64,000 nucleotides of DNA from Marasmius tenuissimus (Eukaryota; Basidiomycota; Agaricomycetes; Agaricales; Marasmiaceae). Positions 10,541-21,486 of the stretch are shown piece by piece. Position numbers and translations under genes: made by a program. The stretch is taken from assembly GCA_029532415.1 (NCBI GenBank), contig JAQOTA010000053.1, positions 3,286,001 to 3,350,000 of the forward strand, read 5' to 3'. The notes under the pieces are model-generated. The model worked only from the letters and a program-made list of their open reading frames with translations, searched no databases and was not told the origin of the DNA. How positions within the stretch are numbered: the first letter of the stretch is position 1; each line of letters starts with the position of its first letter.

Positions 10541-13500
10541 ATGTTTGATGTTAAGAAATATTTCTCTGGTCGCTTTGACAGCACCAACTTCAAACAGACC
10601 TACTACAGCAAGATAGAAGCTGTGTGCAAGACCCAAGGTCTTTACAGTCATCTCACTGGCCAAGAACCACGTCCCTCCATGCCCCTTGGCACTGTGACTG
10701 GCCCTGCAGGGGTTACTCCTGTTACCCGCGCCACCGTCCCTCCTGAGGAGCACACTGCCTGGGTTAAGGAAAGTCTTGCTTGGGACAAGGAAGATCTCCA
10801 GCTCATGGGAATCATCCAGATCACCACCACCAAGGAGGTCTTCGATCCGATTAAGGACATGAATGCCGAAAAGGCTTGGGAACAGCTGAACCTCACCTAC
10901 AGCGAGCCCACTCTGTCTGCCATCTATGGCGACTTTATTAAACTTGTCTCTTTCAGACTTACCACCTCTCATCCCCAAGCCGGCATTGCCAAGTTCAAGT
11001 CCTACATTGAACGACTCTCCGAGGTAGGAGTGGTTCTCCCTGAGTTGATCAAATCCCTCTTGCTCATCGCTACTATTCCTCCCGAATGGGATGCCGTCTC
11101 ATCCAAATTCCTTCATGACTACGTTAGGGATCCTGAGGATGAAGATTGCATCACCGTTTTGAAAGTCCATGATGCAATCATGGTCGAGTACGAATGCCAG
11201 AACCCGCAGCTCGCCAACCGCCTCTCTGTGGTGAAGTGTGCTGGTAATCGAGAACCATTGTTCAGTCAGCAGCAGCGCCTGCAGCAGCAACATCAGCAGC
11301 GTGGGTATCAGCAGCAGACCAACACTCGCCCACCACAGCAGCGGCAGCAACGCCCGTCTTCAAACCAGAACAAGGGTAAGAAGAAGAAGCAGCAGCAGCG
11401 TGGTACCTGCAGTGGTATCAACCAGCACCAGGGTCCCAGCAACGCCAGTGGTAACAGCGGTAACAATCGGTCTCGTGGTCACTCCCATCTGGCGTCTTAC
11501 GCATCTGTCGTCGCTTCCCCTCCTCCTGTCTGTCCTTACTCCTCGATCACTGACCGCAGGGAATGTATTGCGTTGAACGCAGTCAACAACTCCTTGCGCG
11601 CTGAGATCACCAGCACCCCTCCTAGCCGTGCTAGGGGATCACCGCCCCCAGCGCACTTCACTGGTCTCTGGGACAAGTCTTGTGACAGCACTGTCGCTCC
11701 CACTGTCAAGAAGAATCCGGCTGCCATGCAGTCCTTCACCGGCTTCAAGCCATCCGAGTCAGTATTTGATGATGTACGTGAAGCACATTCACTTGCTGAC
11801 AGACTTGGTGTCCCTAAGACGGCGTGGCATCTCAAACCATTCAAACAGATCGTCACGTCCGCCGCCAATCGTTTGCTTCAGGATCGTATCTCAAAGCCTG
11901 GTTCCTTGTTCAAGCGAGTTCTGGAGGACGATTCAGAAGATGAAGGAGCTGGATGTCCTTCTTCTACTTCTTCTAAACGTGCTTGCAGCACTGATCCTGA
12001 TGAAGATGTAGAGATGGACTGGGGATCTGATGATGGTATGGATGATATGACTTCTCTATTTGGTAATGATGTTGACAATGACATTGCCGAAGCTGCAGGA
12101 GTAGAGGACGTCCCGGATGACGTCTCTCTTGGATTGTTCCACAATGACAGGCAAGTTCCATACCTTGACCTGCTTTCCCAAGCTGATGCAAACCTACAGC
12201 GCTGCTCTCAACTAGTTGGTATCAGTAGTGCGCGCGGTAGTCATAGTGATCTGGTATCACTTGTACATTTTTGCAATGCTATTTCGACCCACTTTGTGGG
12301 ATGTACTTAATGTAAGGGAAAGAAAAGTGTGAACAACGCACAGGGTTGGCTCCTTGATTCTGGTGCCTCCTCTCATTTCACGAATGACATGAATGACTTC
12401 GCTGAATATGAGACACTTGATGGTCCTATTGTAAATACTGTGAATAAGGGCAACCCTATACAGATCAAGGGTAAAGGCACAGTCTTCATTAAGCATAATG
12501 TTGAAGGACATGACGGGAAACTTACTGAGTGTGTTTCGCATCTCTATCCTGTATATTACATACCTCAATTGGACATACACTTGCTATCCATGGGAGAGTT
12601 CCTTCAAGATGGTCTTTCAATTTGTGGAAATGCAAAGAAGTTGGCCTTCTACTCATCACAGCGACGACAGTCGCTTGTTTCCTACCCTCATATGCCTGGT
12701 CAAACCATTTATTGGGTACACTCGCAGAAAGCATCTGCTGAGGTTTTAATGGCCAAGTCAGTCGTTTACAATGTTGACTACAATATTGAGCACGGACACT
12801 TTGGGCATCCGTCGGATAAAGCCCTGAATAAAGCTCGGAAACATATGCAAGGTTTCCCACTTGACCTTAAGATGCCTACTAAGAAGACACCTCTGTGTTG
12901 TGGTTGTGCTGAAGGCAAGATGCATGAGAAATCGTTCCCCAACTCTACAATGAGAGCTTCTAAACCATTTGAACGCATACATTCGGATCTGAAGTCGTAC
13001 CTGGCTGAATCGTATCACCGGTACAAGTACTACATGTTTTTTCTCGATGACTGCACGTCCTACGTTTAGACCTCCAAGCTCAAGACGAAAGACGAAGCAG
13101 TACCCACTTTGAGGGACTTCCTTACTATGGTCAAGACGCAGTTTAATGCTGTTGTCAAGACCTGGATGTCTGATGAAGGGGGAGAGTACAAAGGAGACAA
13201 GTTCGATGCAGTACTGAAAGAGTATGGGATCCAAAGGGATCAAAGCATACCATATACACCACAACAAAACAGTCGTGCTGAACGATTCAACAGGACTATT
13301 CATGAGAAGGCTGAAGCTCTTCGCTTTGAAGCTTGTATGCCTCAGTCCTGGTGGGAATTCTGCCATGTGCACGCCGTCCACCTCTACAATCGCACTCCTG
13401 TGCAACGTTTGAGCTGGCGAACTCCGTTTGAAATGCTTTATGGCGAAGCACCTGATGTTTCACATCTCTGAGTTATGGGTTGTGCAGCCTACGTCTTCAT

Positions 13501-15886
13501 TCCTGAAGATTGTAGGAAGAATAAGCTTGCTCCTCGCAGTGAGTTAATGACTTTCATTGGCTATCAAGACGGGATGAAAGGCTTCCCGTTCATGAGAAGT
13601 AATAATTCTGTATTCAAAGGTAGCACTGCACTATTTGATGAGACGCTATACAATAAGTGTCCTGATGCCAAAACTCATGGCTTTACACCTGTCGGTAGCG
13701 AACCATTTACTTTGGGTGAAATCCCAACATTCCTTCAGAAGATGAAGACTCTGATGACGATTGGGACGATACTCTGTTCCCAGATCTCAGACGTCGCTCT
13801 GAACCTTCTAAGAGATCAAAACCTCAGGTTGACGAACCTGCAGGTGGCCCTGCGCCAGGGGATATGCTGCTCCCTCAATCTGGTCCTCCGACGCCTCCAG
13901 GCGAGCCCGCCGTTCCTCCGCCTGCACCAGCAGCGGATGGTCCACGCCGGTCTTCGAGGCAGCAGAAGGGTACAACGCAACCTGGTAATATATTTGGGGA
14001 AAAGCGGAACCCAAATAAACCCTCAGAGATTGTTTGCGACTTAGAGAATAAGAATACTTGGAGAAACGTCACTGGAGATAAAGAACCTACACATCCAGTT
14101 GATCGTCCTAGCTCTTCGCAATCTAGGAAAGGCAAAGGTGGTAAAAAGGGGATTCCTGGTCCACTTCCGCCTCCGCCTGCTCCAGAACCCAGTGGAAGCA
14201 CTGAGTCGCATGGGGAAGAAAGCATAGTCGAAAGACTGACCCAAGAAGGGGGAGTAGGATTTGTGATTTACCTGTTGAACAATGCCGTTCCAGTTCACGA
14301 TTTGCTTCCAACCGTCCGATACTCCTGATTTCTCTAATATCAGAGAGTGGACACTCTGCGATATTCTAAAGTTGCCTGTTGAGCAACAGAAGGAATGGAA
14401 GAACACTTGCCACAAAGAACTTGAGGCACTTTGTAAACGCAAGGTCTTCGAACTCTGTGACTTACCTAAAGGTCGCAAAGCCATCAGAAACAGATGGGTC
14501 TTTGACGTTAAGTCAAATGGTCGCAAGAAAGCGAGACTTGTTGCCAAGGGTTTCTCTCAGGTCGAAGGTGTCGACTTTGATGAAATCTTTTCACCAGTTG
14601 TTTGTTATGAGACTGTTCATATGATGCTTGCTCTTGCAGCTCTCAAGAACTGGTACATCACCTCTGTTGATGTTAAGAACACCTTTCTTTATGGCGATCT
14701 TGTTGAGGAGATTTACATGGAACAACCTGAAGGCTTCAAAGTCAAGGGCCAAGAACGTAAGGTACTACGCCTGTGTCGTGCATTATATGGACTGAAGCAA
14801 GCTGCCCTTGAGTGGTGGCGAACCCTTGGCTCGTCCATGGAAGTACTAGGCTTCAAACACCTGACTTCTGATGCTGGACTCTTTATCTGCAAAGATCCGA
14901 AGAGTGGTGAAGTTGTGTATGCGATCATCTATGTTGACGATGCACTCTTCATGGGTCCTAACAAAGCTTTTGTTGACAAGAAGAAAGCCGAGTTCATGGC
15001 TCAATGGGAATGCCGCGATATGGGCGATGCTAGCGAGTTTCTCTGCATGAGCATTTGTCGCGAAGGGAATAAGATCATGATTGACCAAAAGGATTATCTG
15101 AAGAAAGTCCTTGAACATTTTGGGATGCAGAATGCAAAAGGTGCTCCTACGCCCTTACCTGCTGGCTATGTGCCAACTCCCAACGATGGTCCAGTCAATC
15201 CTGCCATTCGCTCCAGATTCCAGTCTGTGATTGGGTCGCTTCTGTACATTATGCTGGGCACACGTCCTGATATTGCCTATGCAGTTATGAAGCTTTCCCA
15301 GTTCTCTTCTAATCCAACAAAGGAACACCTCAATAAAGCTCTGTATATCTGCCGCTATCTTGCTGGCACATCAGATTATTCACTTGTCTACGATGGTGAC
15401 TCTGATGGAGGTCTTCTTGCGTTCACAGACTCGGATTGGGCTGCCGATCCTATCAAACGCCATTCGATCACTGGTTACTTCTTCAAGTTAGCAGGCAGCA
15501 TCTTCTCGTGGCAATCACATGCCCAGAAGACTGTAGCTCTTTCTTCCACTGAAGCTGAATATATGGCACTGTCGGATTGCAGTCGTCAAGCTTCCTGGAT
15601 AAGATTGTTACTCTCTGAACTTGGAATCGACTTAGGTCCTATTCCAATCTGCGGAGATAATCAAGGCTCTATCTTCATTGCATCTAATCCGGTTCAAGAA
15701 CGCCGAACCAAGCACATCGATATTCAATATCATTATATTCGATCGTGTGTTGAAGATAGCAAAGTCGAGTTGTTCTTTATTGAAGGAGTCTATAATCCCG
15801 CAGATATGTTTATGAAGAATCTCGGACATGAGAAGTTCTTACAGTTCAGAGATCACCTTGGACTTGAATTCTATTCGTCCACTTGA
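10541..15886 (+). pseudogene. Family-1 Copia gag-pol polyprotein, copy A, decayed
   Basis: ATG at 10541 (MFDVKKYFSGRFDSTNFKQ). Order: gag with Gln-rich basic tail (about 11255-11470), protease (LLDSGASSHF, about 12350), integrase zinc region (about 12790-12910), integrase core (MSDEGGEY, about 13170; PQQNSRAERF, about 13260), RT (YVDDALF, about 14930) and RNase H (TDSDWAAD, about 15430), ending at 15886. Defects: in-frame TAA at 12308-12310, TAG at 13067-13069 (Trp codon expected), TGA at 13469-13471 (Arg codon expected), a one-base loss near 13720 and an extra C near 14312. The loss near 13720 is shared with the other family-1 copy; the extra C is not. No CCHC zinc knuckle is seen in gag. 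Confidence 0.92.
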
Positions 15887-15917
15887 TTTGCTCAGATGGG
15901 CTTTTCAGCTGCACTTA

Positions 15918-15928
15918 GCGAGGGGGTG
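15918..15928 (+). promoter_or_regulatory. Polypurine tract of family-1 Copia copy A
   Basis: GCGAGGGGGTG lies directly before the 3' LTR, the expected place for the plus-strand primer. The same tract occurs before the 3' LTRs of the other Copia elements here. Confidence 0.75.
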
Positions 15929-16249
15929 TGTTGAATCCGTGGACTATAATTAGATCCCGATATATCCAAAGTCCCGGTTCATACTTCCCGCCATTGTATT
16001 ATGCAGGACAATGCATTCGCTATTGTTCTATTCTTCATTGTTCATTATGCTCATATGTACAATTTCTATTGTTGTCCCTATATGGTAACTCTATTGTATC
16101 TACATGTATATAAGCTCGTAGTTCTCTACCTGAATCTACAGTGTGCTTGAGCTTCTATGTCTCACCTCTATCTCTCTAAACTCCTCTCTGGTAAGTAGTA
16201 GTGTAGCCATGTTGTAGTCCTCTGCACTAGGCGTCATGCTGGCTCATCA
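15929..16249 (+). repeat. 3' LTR of family-1 Copia copy A
   Basis: 321 bp, differing from the 5' LTR at only a handful of positions, so insertion was fairly recent relative to the decay of the coding region. Confidence 0.93.
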
Positions 16250-17701
16250 ATATTGGGGAGGCCTCAGACTTTCAAAAAAAATGTTCAGACCGCTGAGCCA
16301 TGAAAGTCGCTGGAAATGGTATATTCATGTAATGTGCAAGGTCAAAAACACATTAAATCACTGATGTAGAAATCAAGGGTCTCAACAAGTTGTTTGTTTT
16401 CACTCAAGGAACATTTCATTCATGAAGTACTAAGGCTAAATTCGTGTCTATGATGTGTTACAGAAATTTGCCAATGAAAATCATAGTTTGGTGTATGGGA
16501 AAATTCTGAGTCAGAGTTTAAACTGGCAGGGTTTGCCTCCCACCACTTCAAGAGATTGTCTTGGGAATCCCTTCAGAGGGTGATGACAAGAGGTAAAGTC
16601 TTCCCCAACTCTCTTGACAGGAGGGCTTTATCGACACCTGTTGCCCAATCATTGAAAGCATGTGAGTATGGGTGCGCATGACTAGGTATGATCTCCACAC
16701 CCATGACTCTTTGAAGTTTAAATCGACACTGTAAGGGTGGCATTGGTTGATTATCATCTGGGTTAGTGTTGCCAATGGTTTGAGAGGAACTGAACTGGGC
16801 AGAACCGCTTGGGAAAATGGTTCACTGGAGAGCAATCGGGAAACCAGGAGTCCAAGACAGTCCAAGTTCAAGTCCAAGTCCATGTCCAAGTCCAAGTCCA
16901 AGTCCAAGTCCGGATTCAGTTGATTTCTGGACTGAGCTTTCCAGAGTATTCTGCCCTATTTTGTGGGTTCTGTAAGCTGTTCTGAGGCATTTCAGGCATC
17001 CTAACAGGTGCAGTTTGTCTTTAGACTCAGTTCTATTGGCCATTTTATGAAAATGGACTTTAGTATGTGGTATATATGTTGTTACTATGGCCCTGCAGCC
17101 TCAGCGCTTTAGATACATGATTTATACTCACTCTGAGTCTCTTTGCCCCCTCCAATGTATGCACAAGAGTAACCTCTGTTCGCACTCAATCCTCCATTTG
17201 GCTTGCACTTTCGATCCTAGGTTGCATGAAATTTATGTTTGGGAGGCATAGGGTCAGCACTGGCTGTAGAGACACGAGAACTGGGGTTTGATGAAGATCT
17301 AAGACTTGAGTATCTCAGGGAGAGAGATGCTTGTGAAGGCTGGTTTGTGTGTGAATGCTGTTGAGTGCTCACGCTCAGATCCAAATCCAGTGGGATTCAG
17401 GCAATAGTCAAGGCAATCCCTAGCTTGCATTTGAGTGGTACATTTGAGTAGAATAATATAATTAATGCATGGAATGGGTTGGAATTTCCAGCCTTTGCTA
17501 CCCTCATCACTAAACTCAGAATACCTTTTGAGCTGCCAGATATCCCACAGAGAAATTCAATCTGTAGTCTTCAATCAAATCTCAGATGACCTGTTGGCAT
17601 TCGTGTACCTTTTGTACATTTTTGCGGCATCTTCTTGAGAAAGGTGGGCCAAAGGGAAAGGGCTATGTGTAATGGAGGTGAGAGGGAATGGTAGATGCTT
17701 T
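16250..17701. other. Repeat-derived spacer with a hexanucleotide repeat
   Basis: No gene recognised. Part of it (about 16790-16880) resembles, in inverted orientation, 21505-21580, so it belongs to a dispersed repeat. The minus-strand open frames here are produced by the hexanucleotide repeat at 16861-16911. Confidence 0.5.
16861..16911. repeat. Imperfect CCAAGT hexanucleotide tandem repeat
   Basis: About eight imperfect tandem copies of a six-base unit (TCCAAG). A related shorter run lies near 21507-21535 on the other strand. Confidence 0.85.
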
Positions 17702-18059
17702 TGTTACATCCATGCACCTTACCCTGGTCTATCTCACCTAGTCACGTCACCTCTAGACCCATTCCGAGTATTTCCGGGTATTTCCAGGCTTTTATTCAAG
17801 TCCATTCCAACACTATTCCATCCCCAGTACTCAACCTTCACTTCTGCAGTTCAGTCTCTTGCACCAAGTCCATCCCCAGAATCTCTGCCACTTCTGCCTC
17901 CACTTCCGGGACTCTTTCACCTTTCATTCTGACTTGTTCTGACTTACTTATCTCCGACTTCCGAGATATTCCCATGCTCACTTATTCTATTCATATCTTC
18001 ATTCCATCATGCACTTATTCATTTCCAGTTTATTTCTCATCCGGTACATTTCTCCCCGC
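17702..18059 (+). repeat. LTR family G2, left part (split by insertion)
   Basis: Begins TGTTACATCC and matches, in reverse orientation, the distal part of the LTR at 33162-33878. It breaks off at CCCCGC (18054-18059), where the 3.06-kb insertion starts. The remaining half continues at 21116. No internal gag or pol of this family adjoins it, so it looks like an old solo LTR. Confidence 0.8.
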
Positions 18060-18737
18060 TGTAAAGCGCCACTCGCGGTGTATAATAAAATCTAACTCGT
18101 AGGTCAAATCCTCCCAACACTTAAGAGTGTAGCTGAAGAGTGCGGGAATCGGGGATCGGCGTTGATCGTAGGTTCCGCTCTTAGCCAGACTGCAATAGTA
18201 GGCTGAAGGAAATCTGACTCAAGAAACTATCCAGCTAAGGTAGCCTCGCCTCTGAAACCAGTTTGGAGGTCAAAAGTGGGGTTCGGAAGAGAGGTTTATA
18301 GGTTGTTTCGGGGAGTGTAGAGTTTGTTTGGTGCTTCGGAAGTGTGTTCTTAGGCTTCAACTAGCTTCAGAACCACTCGAACAGCGAGGGGCAACAAGAC
18401 AATCAAATCAAACAATGGCAACAAAGACTCCAATCAAGTCTGTCAATAACCGAAGACCAACTGTCAACGGTGAACAATATCCTCAGCCCAATTAGCTTTG
18501 GAAGTTCAACAATAGCTCAGCCAGTCAAGTCGGCGTCGCAGACAAACAATGCAAAGTCAAGGTCAAGCAAGTGTTCAATGGATTTTCTAGGTTTGGGCAA
18601 ACAAAGTTCTATTCCGTTCTAATGTCTCTCCAGAAGCGCTCCCGAGTCAACTAACTACCCAACAAGTGGAATAGCTTCGTATCCTCTGAATACTAATTGT
18701 ACGGATTGCTTGGGGATTCTTAATGAAAACCCCACTG

Positions 18738-18745
18738 CTTATATA
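18738..18745 (-). promoter_or_regulatory. Minus-strand TATA box in the 3-kb insertion
   Basis: TATATAAG on the minus strand, facing away from the plus-strand TATA box at 19003-19010. About 650 bases downstream on the minus strand I find no long open frame. Confidence 0.4.
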
Positions 18746-19002
18746 CTCTAGGAGGCTCTATTTAGTCAATATTCTAGGTATGGCAACTTCGGCCTAGCTA
18801 ACCATTGCGCCTACCTGACCCTACACATTGTATGATATCATTATCCCTTTGCCCTACATTACTCACTATACTCCTCCATACTCCACAACCCTTTGCCTTA
18901 CTGATCATACTTACTCCTATGTACATCATGCACAGTTGGACCTACATCATGCACAGTACATTCTACTCCATTCTACTATATTCTAGCTATCTTGTACTCT
19001 CA

Positions 19003-19010
19003 TATATAAG
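19003..19010 (+). promoter_or_regulatory. Plus-strand TATA box upstream of the spliced gene
   Basis: TATATAAG in the sense of the gene starting at 19946, which would leave a leader of about 900 bases. Confidence 0.45.
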
Positions 19011-19945
19011 CTAGCTAGGAATACCATACTACCTCAGCGGTTTGTTTACCACCGCTTGAGGCTTTCTGCCTTCTCTCTTTCTCTTGCTCACTGCAGTATT
19101 GCAACTTATTTCTACCGAATTGTACAAATATCGAATAAACCATGCCTCGGAGGCATAAACTACCTACTTTGGAATATACTTGGAGAGTTTTTGTGTTTAA
19201 TCTATGCTTTTGAACCCCAAAGTCAAAACCAATAATTTGCTTTGGAAGTATCATCAGCCTCGAACATTTTCTAACATTCTATTCTTCCGGGTCTCTCCTA
19301 TTGATGGTTCCGTTTTGCCTATCTGCCTCTGCAGCATTGATTCTCCGGTTCTAGACTCTTCAATTGTCATAGGTCATCCTGTTCTGTCTGCCTCTGAAGC
19401 ATATACTCCCTTCGTCTGAAGCAAAGTACTTGCCTCCGAAGTGCTACTAGATGCCTACATTCATGGAGTTACCCAGCCGTTCATAGCCAGGTCAATGTCC
19501 TTTCCGTAGCTCGGATAATTCTGACGTCCTGCCATCCATATGGCCGCCCCACTATATCCAATCTTGGTACCTTGGATACCGGGTAATAGTTCAATTGTTC
19601 AGCCAGAACTCCTACTCAATTCTTCGGTACACCATTCCTTTCTTTCTAGTCCCTTGCCTTCCAGTGCAGTTGAGCACTGTGTTTTGCTACCAGCACCAAC
19701 TATGCCCTTAGTACAGTCAATATCTCCATGTATGAGTACAAGGGAGGTACGTCGACGGTGCAACTCCTTCGATCACTTCTCGATCATTGTTTAGCGGCCA
19801 GTGCCTGGTTCGGATCCACACCTCCGAAGCGCTAATTTCCTAGTTTCTGAAGTAAAATTTCCACTTCAGCGGCAAGTCCAGAGGTCAGTAAAAGCAAGTA
19901 CTAGGTTTTTCCCAATTCCTTGCTTACTTTTCCCCCGAGCGCACT

Positions 19946-20640
19946 ATGGCACGCTTGCATAACATTGAAGATCACTTCCGCAACTTGCTTTATAGTAAGT
20001 CTTTCTATTTTCTAAATTCCGAGGCAGCCTTCTGACTTCCTCTCCAGAGTTGTATAAACTCTGGTGGTATCCAGAGGATTACTCTGATAAGATCAAGGAG
20101 TGCCACATCATCCTACCCATTCCACTCAACGCAGAACGAGAGGCTATCCTCGGAATCATCTTCCAGCAGTTCTTCCTCAGTCGCCACAGATCCATCTACT
20201 GGGGCTATGTGATTCGTTACGACATGATCCAGGACGAAATCTATCTCTGTGAGGACACCTTTGACCACTTCATTCCTCATGACGCCAGGTCTGTCATCGA
20301 CATGGTCGCCGAGTCTATTGCTCGAGTTGGTTTCCTTGACTTCAAAACCGCTTGTACTCCTGGAGCCGTCAACGCTTGGATTGACGCCGTCGTCAGTTAT
20401 GCTGAGTGCCCAGCACCTCCGAAGCTTGACTATACCAAGCTCTCGTTCTTCAAGTACTCCCCTGTCATGGGTCGTTGGCTCTCTCGATCCTTTTCTTTCT
20501 ATAATCCTATTTTATGCGATCCATTCTATACCAATTATCTAGATCATGAAACCTTCATTGATTCTTATTATCCTGAAGATTCCAACGTAGATAATTACTT
20601 TGGTTGGGACGAGGTAGCTCTAGCTAATATGGATGACTAG
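19946..20640 (+). CDS. Unrecognised 213-aa protein encoded inside the insertion, 2 exons
   Basis: I do not recognise this protein. Exon 1 is 19946-19994 (MARLHNIEDHFRNLLY) and exon 2 is 20048-20640, joined by a 53-base GT-AG intron. Without splicing there is no ATG in a suitable place, which supports the intron. The protein has a tryptophan/tyrosine-rich start (KLWWYPEDYSDKIKE), a hydrophobic middle (ILGIIFQQFFLSRHRSIYWG) and a strongly acidic C-terminus (SYYPEDSNVDNYFGWDEVA). I see no signal peptide or catalytic motif. Codon use looks like a real gene, with mainly C- or T-ending third positions and no internal stops. It is the only open coding region in the 3-kb insertion and could be a passenger gene or an element-specific protein such as a Gag-like factor. 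The function is not inferred. Confidence 0.6.
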
Positions 20641-21115
20641 CGTAACCTGTAGTATACCTAGTATACTTGAATCAATCATGCCTCCAAAGCGAGGCCTCGA
20701 CCTTATACCAAGCTTCTGAGGCTCGACTTAGTCTCGCTTCCCAACCATCCATGCTTCCGCAGTGACTTCCTCTGTCTAGCTCTACTAGTACGGGTCATCG
20801 TCAAGTCTGATTCTATTATTCTAATCCTTAGTACGATGCCTCCGAGCCACTGGAGATATTCCCTTGATATGACTACAGGTCCTAGTCGTGCCTCCGAAGT
20901 GATACTTTTGTCAGTTATATGACTCCTACAGTTTTCAGAGATAAGGAGAGACGCCTCCGAGGCGCTATTCTCCCCTTATGCTAGGAACTGAGCCTTTTAC
21001 TAGCCGCTCGGGACTCGCTCTAGTACTTGTATTACCTAGTCATTTCTTATCTGTTTTATGCTAAACTCGCACAAAAACAAGGCTCTGAAGCTGCTTTTTA
21101 ATAGCAGGCACTACA

Positions 21116-21486
21116 CCACATTTGGCTTCCATATGATACATCAACATTTCCCGCACTTGACTCACTTATGATTCATTCATTTACTATTACCCTATATAAG
21201 CTCTATACTTCTATCCTGTATCTGAAGACTCGAAATCAACCAGGTTTCAATCTGGGTCAATCCCCATCATGACTCTAATCTTTCCATCTCTCTTGCAACT
21301 TGTCCTCTTAGTCTAGTAGAAGGACAGCTTAGTTCATGGTGCTGTTGGCAAAACCTTCAGCTACTGTCTGCTCTAGATCTGTTGCTCCCACACTCCTTCA
21401 TCATATCTCTTTCCTATCCATCTATCCAACAGCATATAAAACCCCATATCTTATCTTATCCCTATCCGATCCACATGATCCTAACA
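21116..21486 (+). repeat. LTR family G2, right part
   Basis: Continuation of the LTR interrupted at 18059. It contains CCCTATATAAGC (TATA region near 21192) and ends CCTAACA. It aligns with the reverse complement of about 33162-33535. Confidence 0.85.

Larger units (their letters stand above)
9920..16249 (+). mobile_element. Ty1/Copia LTR retrotransposon, family 1, copy A (6,330 bp)
   Basis: Complete in outline. LTRs of 321 bp lie at 9920-10240 and 15929-16249, both TG...CA and nearly identical. The half-tRNA primer site is at 10241-10253, a decayed gag-pol at 10541-15886, and a purine tract before the 3' LTR. The flanking pentamers are ATTTT (9915-9919) and ATATT (16250-16254), an imperfect target duplication with one mismatch. 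The element carries several inactivating changes and is non-autonomous. Confidence 0.93.
18060..21115. mobile_element. 3.06-kb insertion of undetermined class inside a G2 LTR, carrying a spliced gene
   Basis: The G2 LTR is continuous at 33162-33878 but here is interrupted between 18059 and 21116. The insert begins TGTAAAGCGCC and ends GGCACTACA, so its ends are TGTA/TACA. The flanks CCGC (18056-18059) and CCAC (21116-21119) could be a target duplication with one change, since CCGC is present once in the uninterrupted copy. I found no LTR pair, transposase or reverse transcriptase inside. It holds a divergent pair of TATA boxes, a two-exon gene (19946-20640) and about 15 dispersed copies of a degenerate CCTCCGAAG motif. 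The class is unknown: it could be a large non-autonomous element or captured host DNA. Confidence 0.65.

Noticed and set aside
12308..12310. Programmed stop readthrough between gag and protease in family-1 copy A
   Set aside because: The TAA sits at a plausible place, but copy A has several other lesions, family 2 is open at the same site, and the split family-1 copy lacks this region, so there is no support from a second copy.
16861..16911. CRISPR-like or protein-repeat array
   Set aside because: It is a simple six-base tandem repeat without spacers, in a eukaryotic genome. The Asp-Leu-type repeat peptides are by-products.
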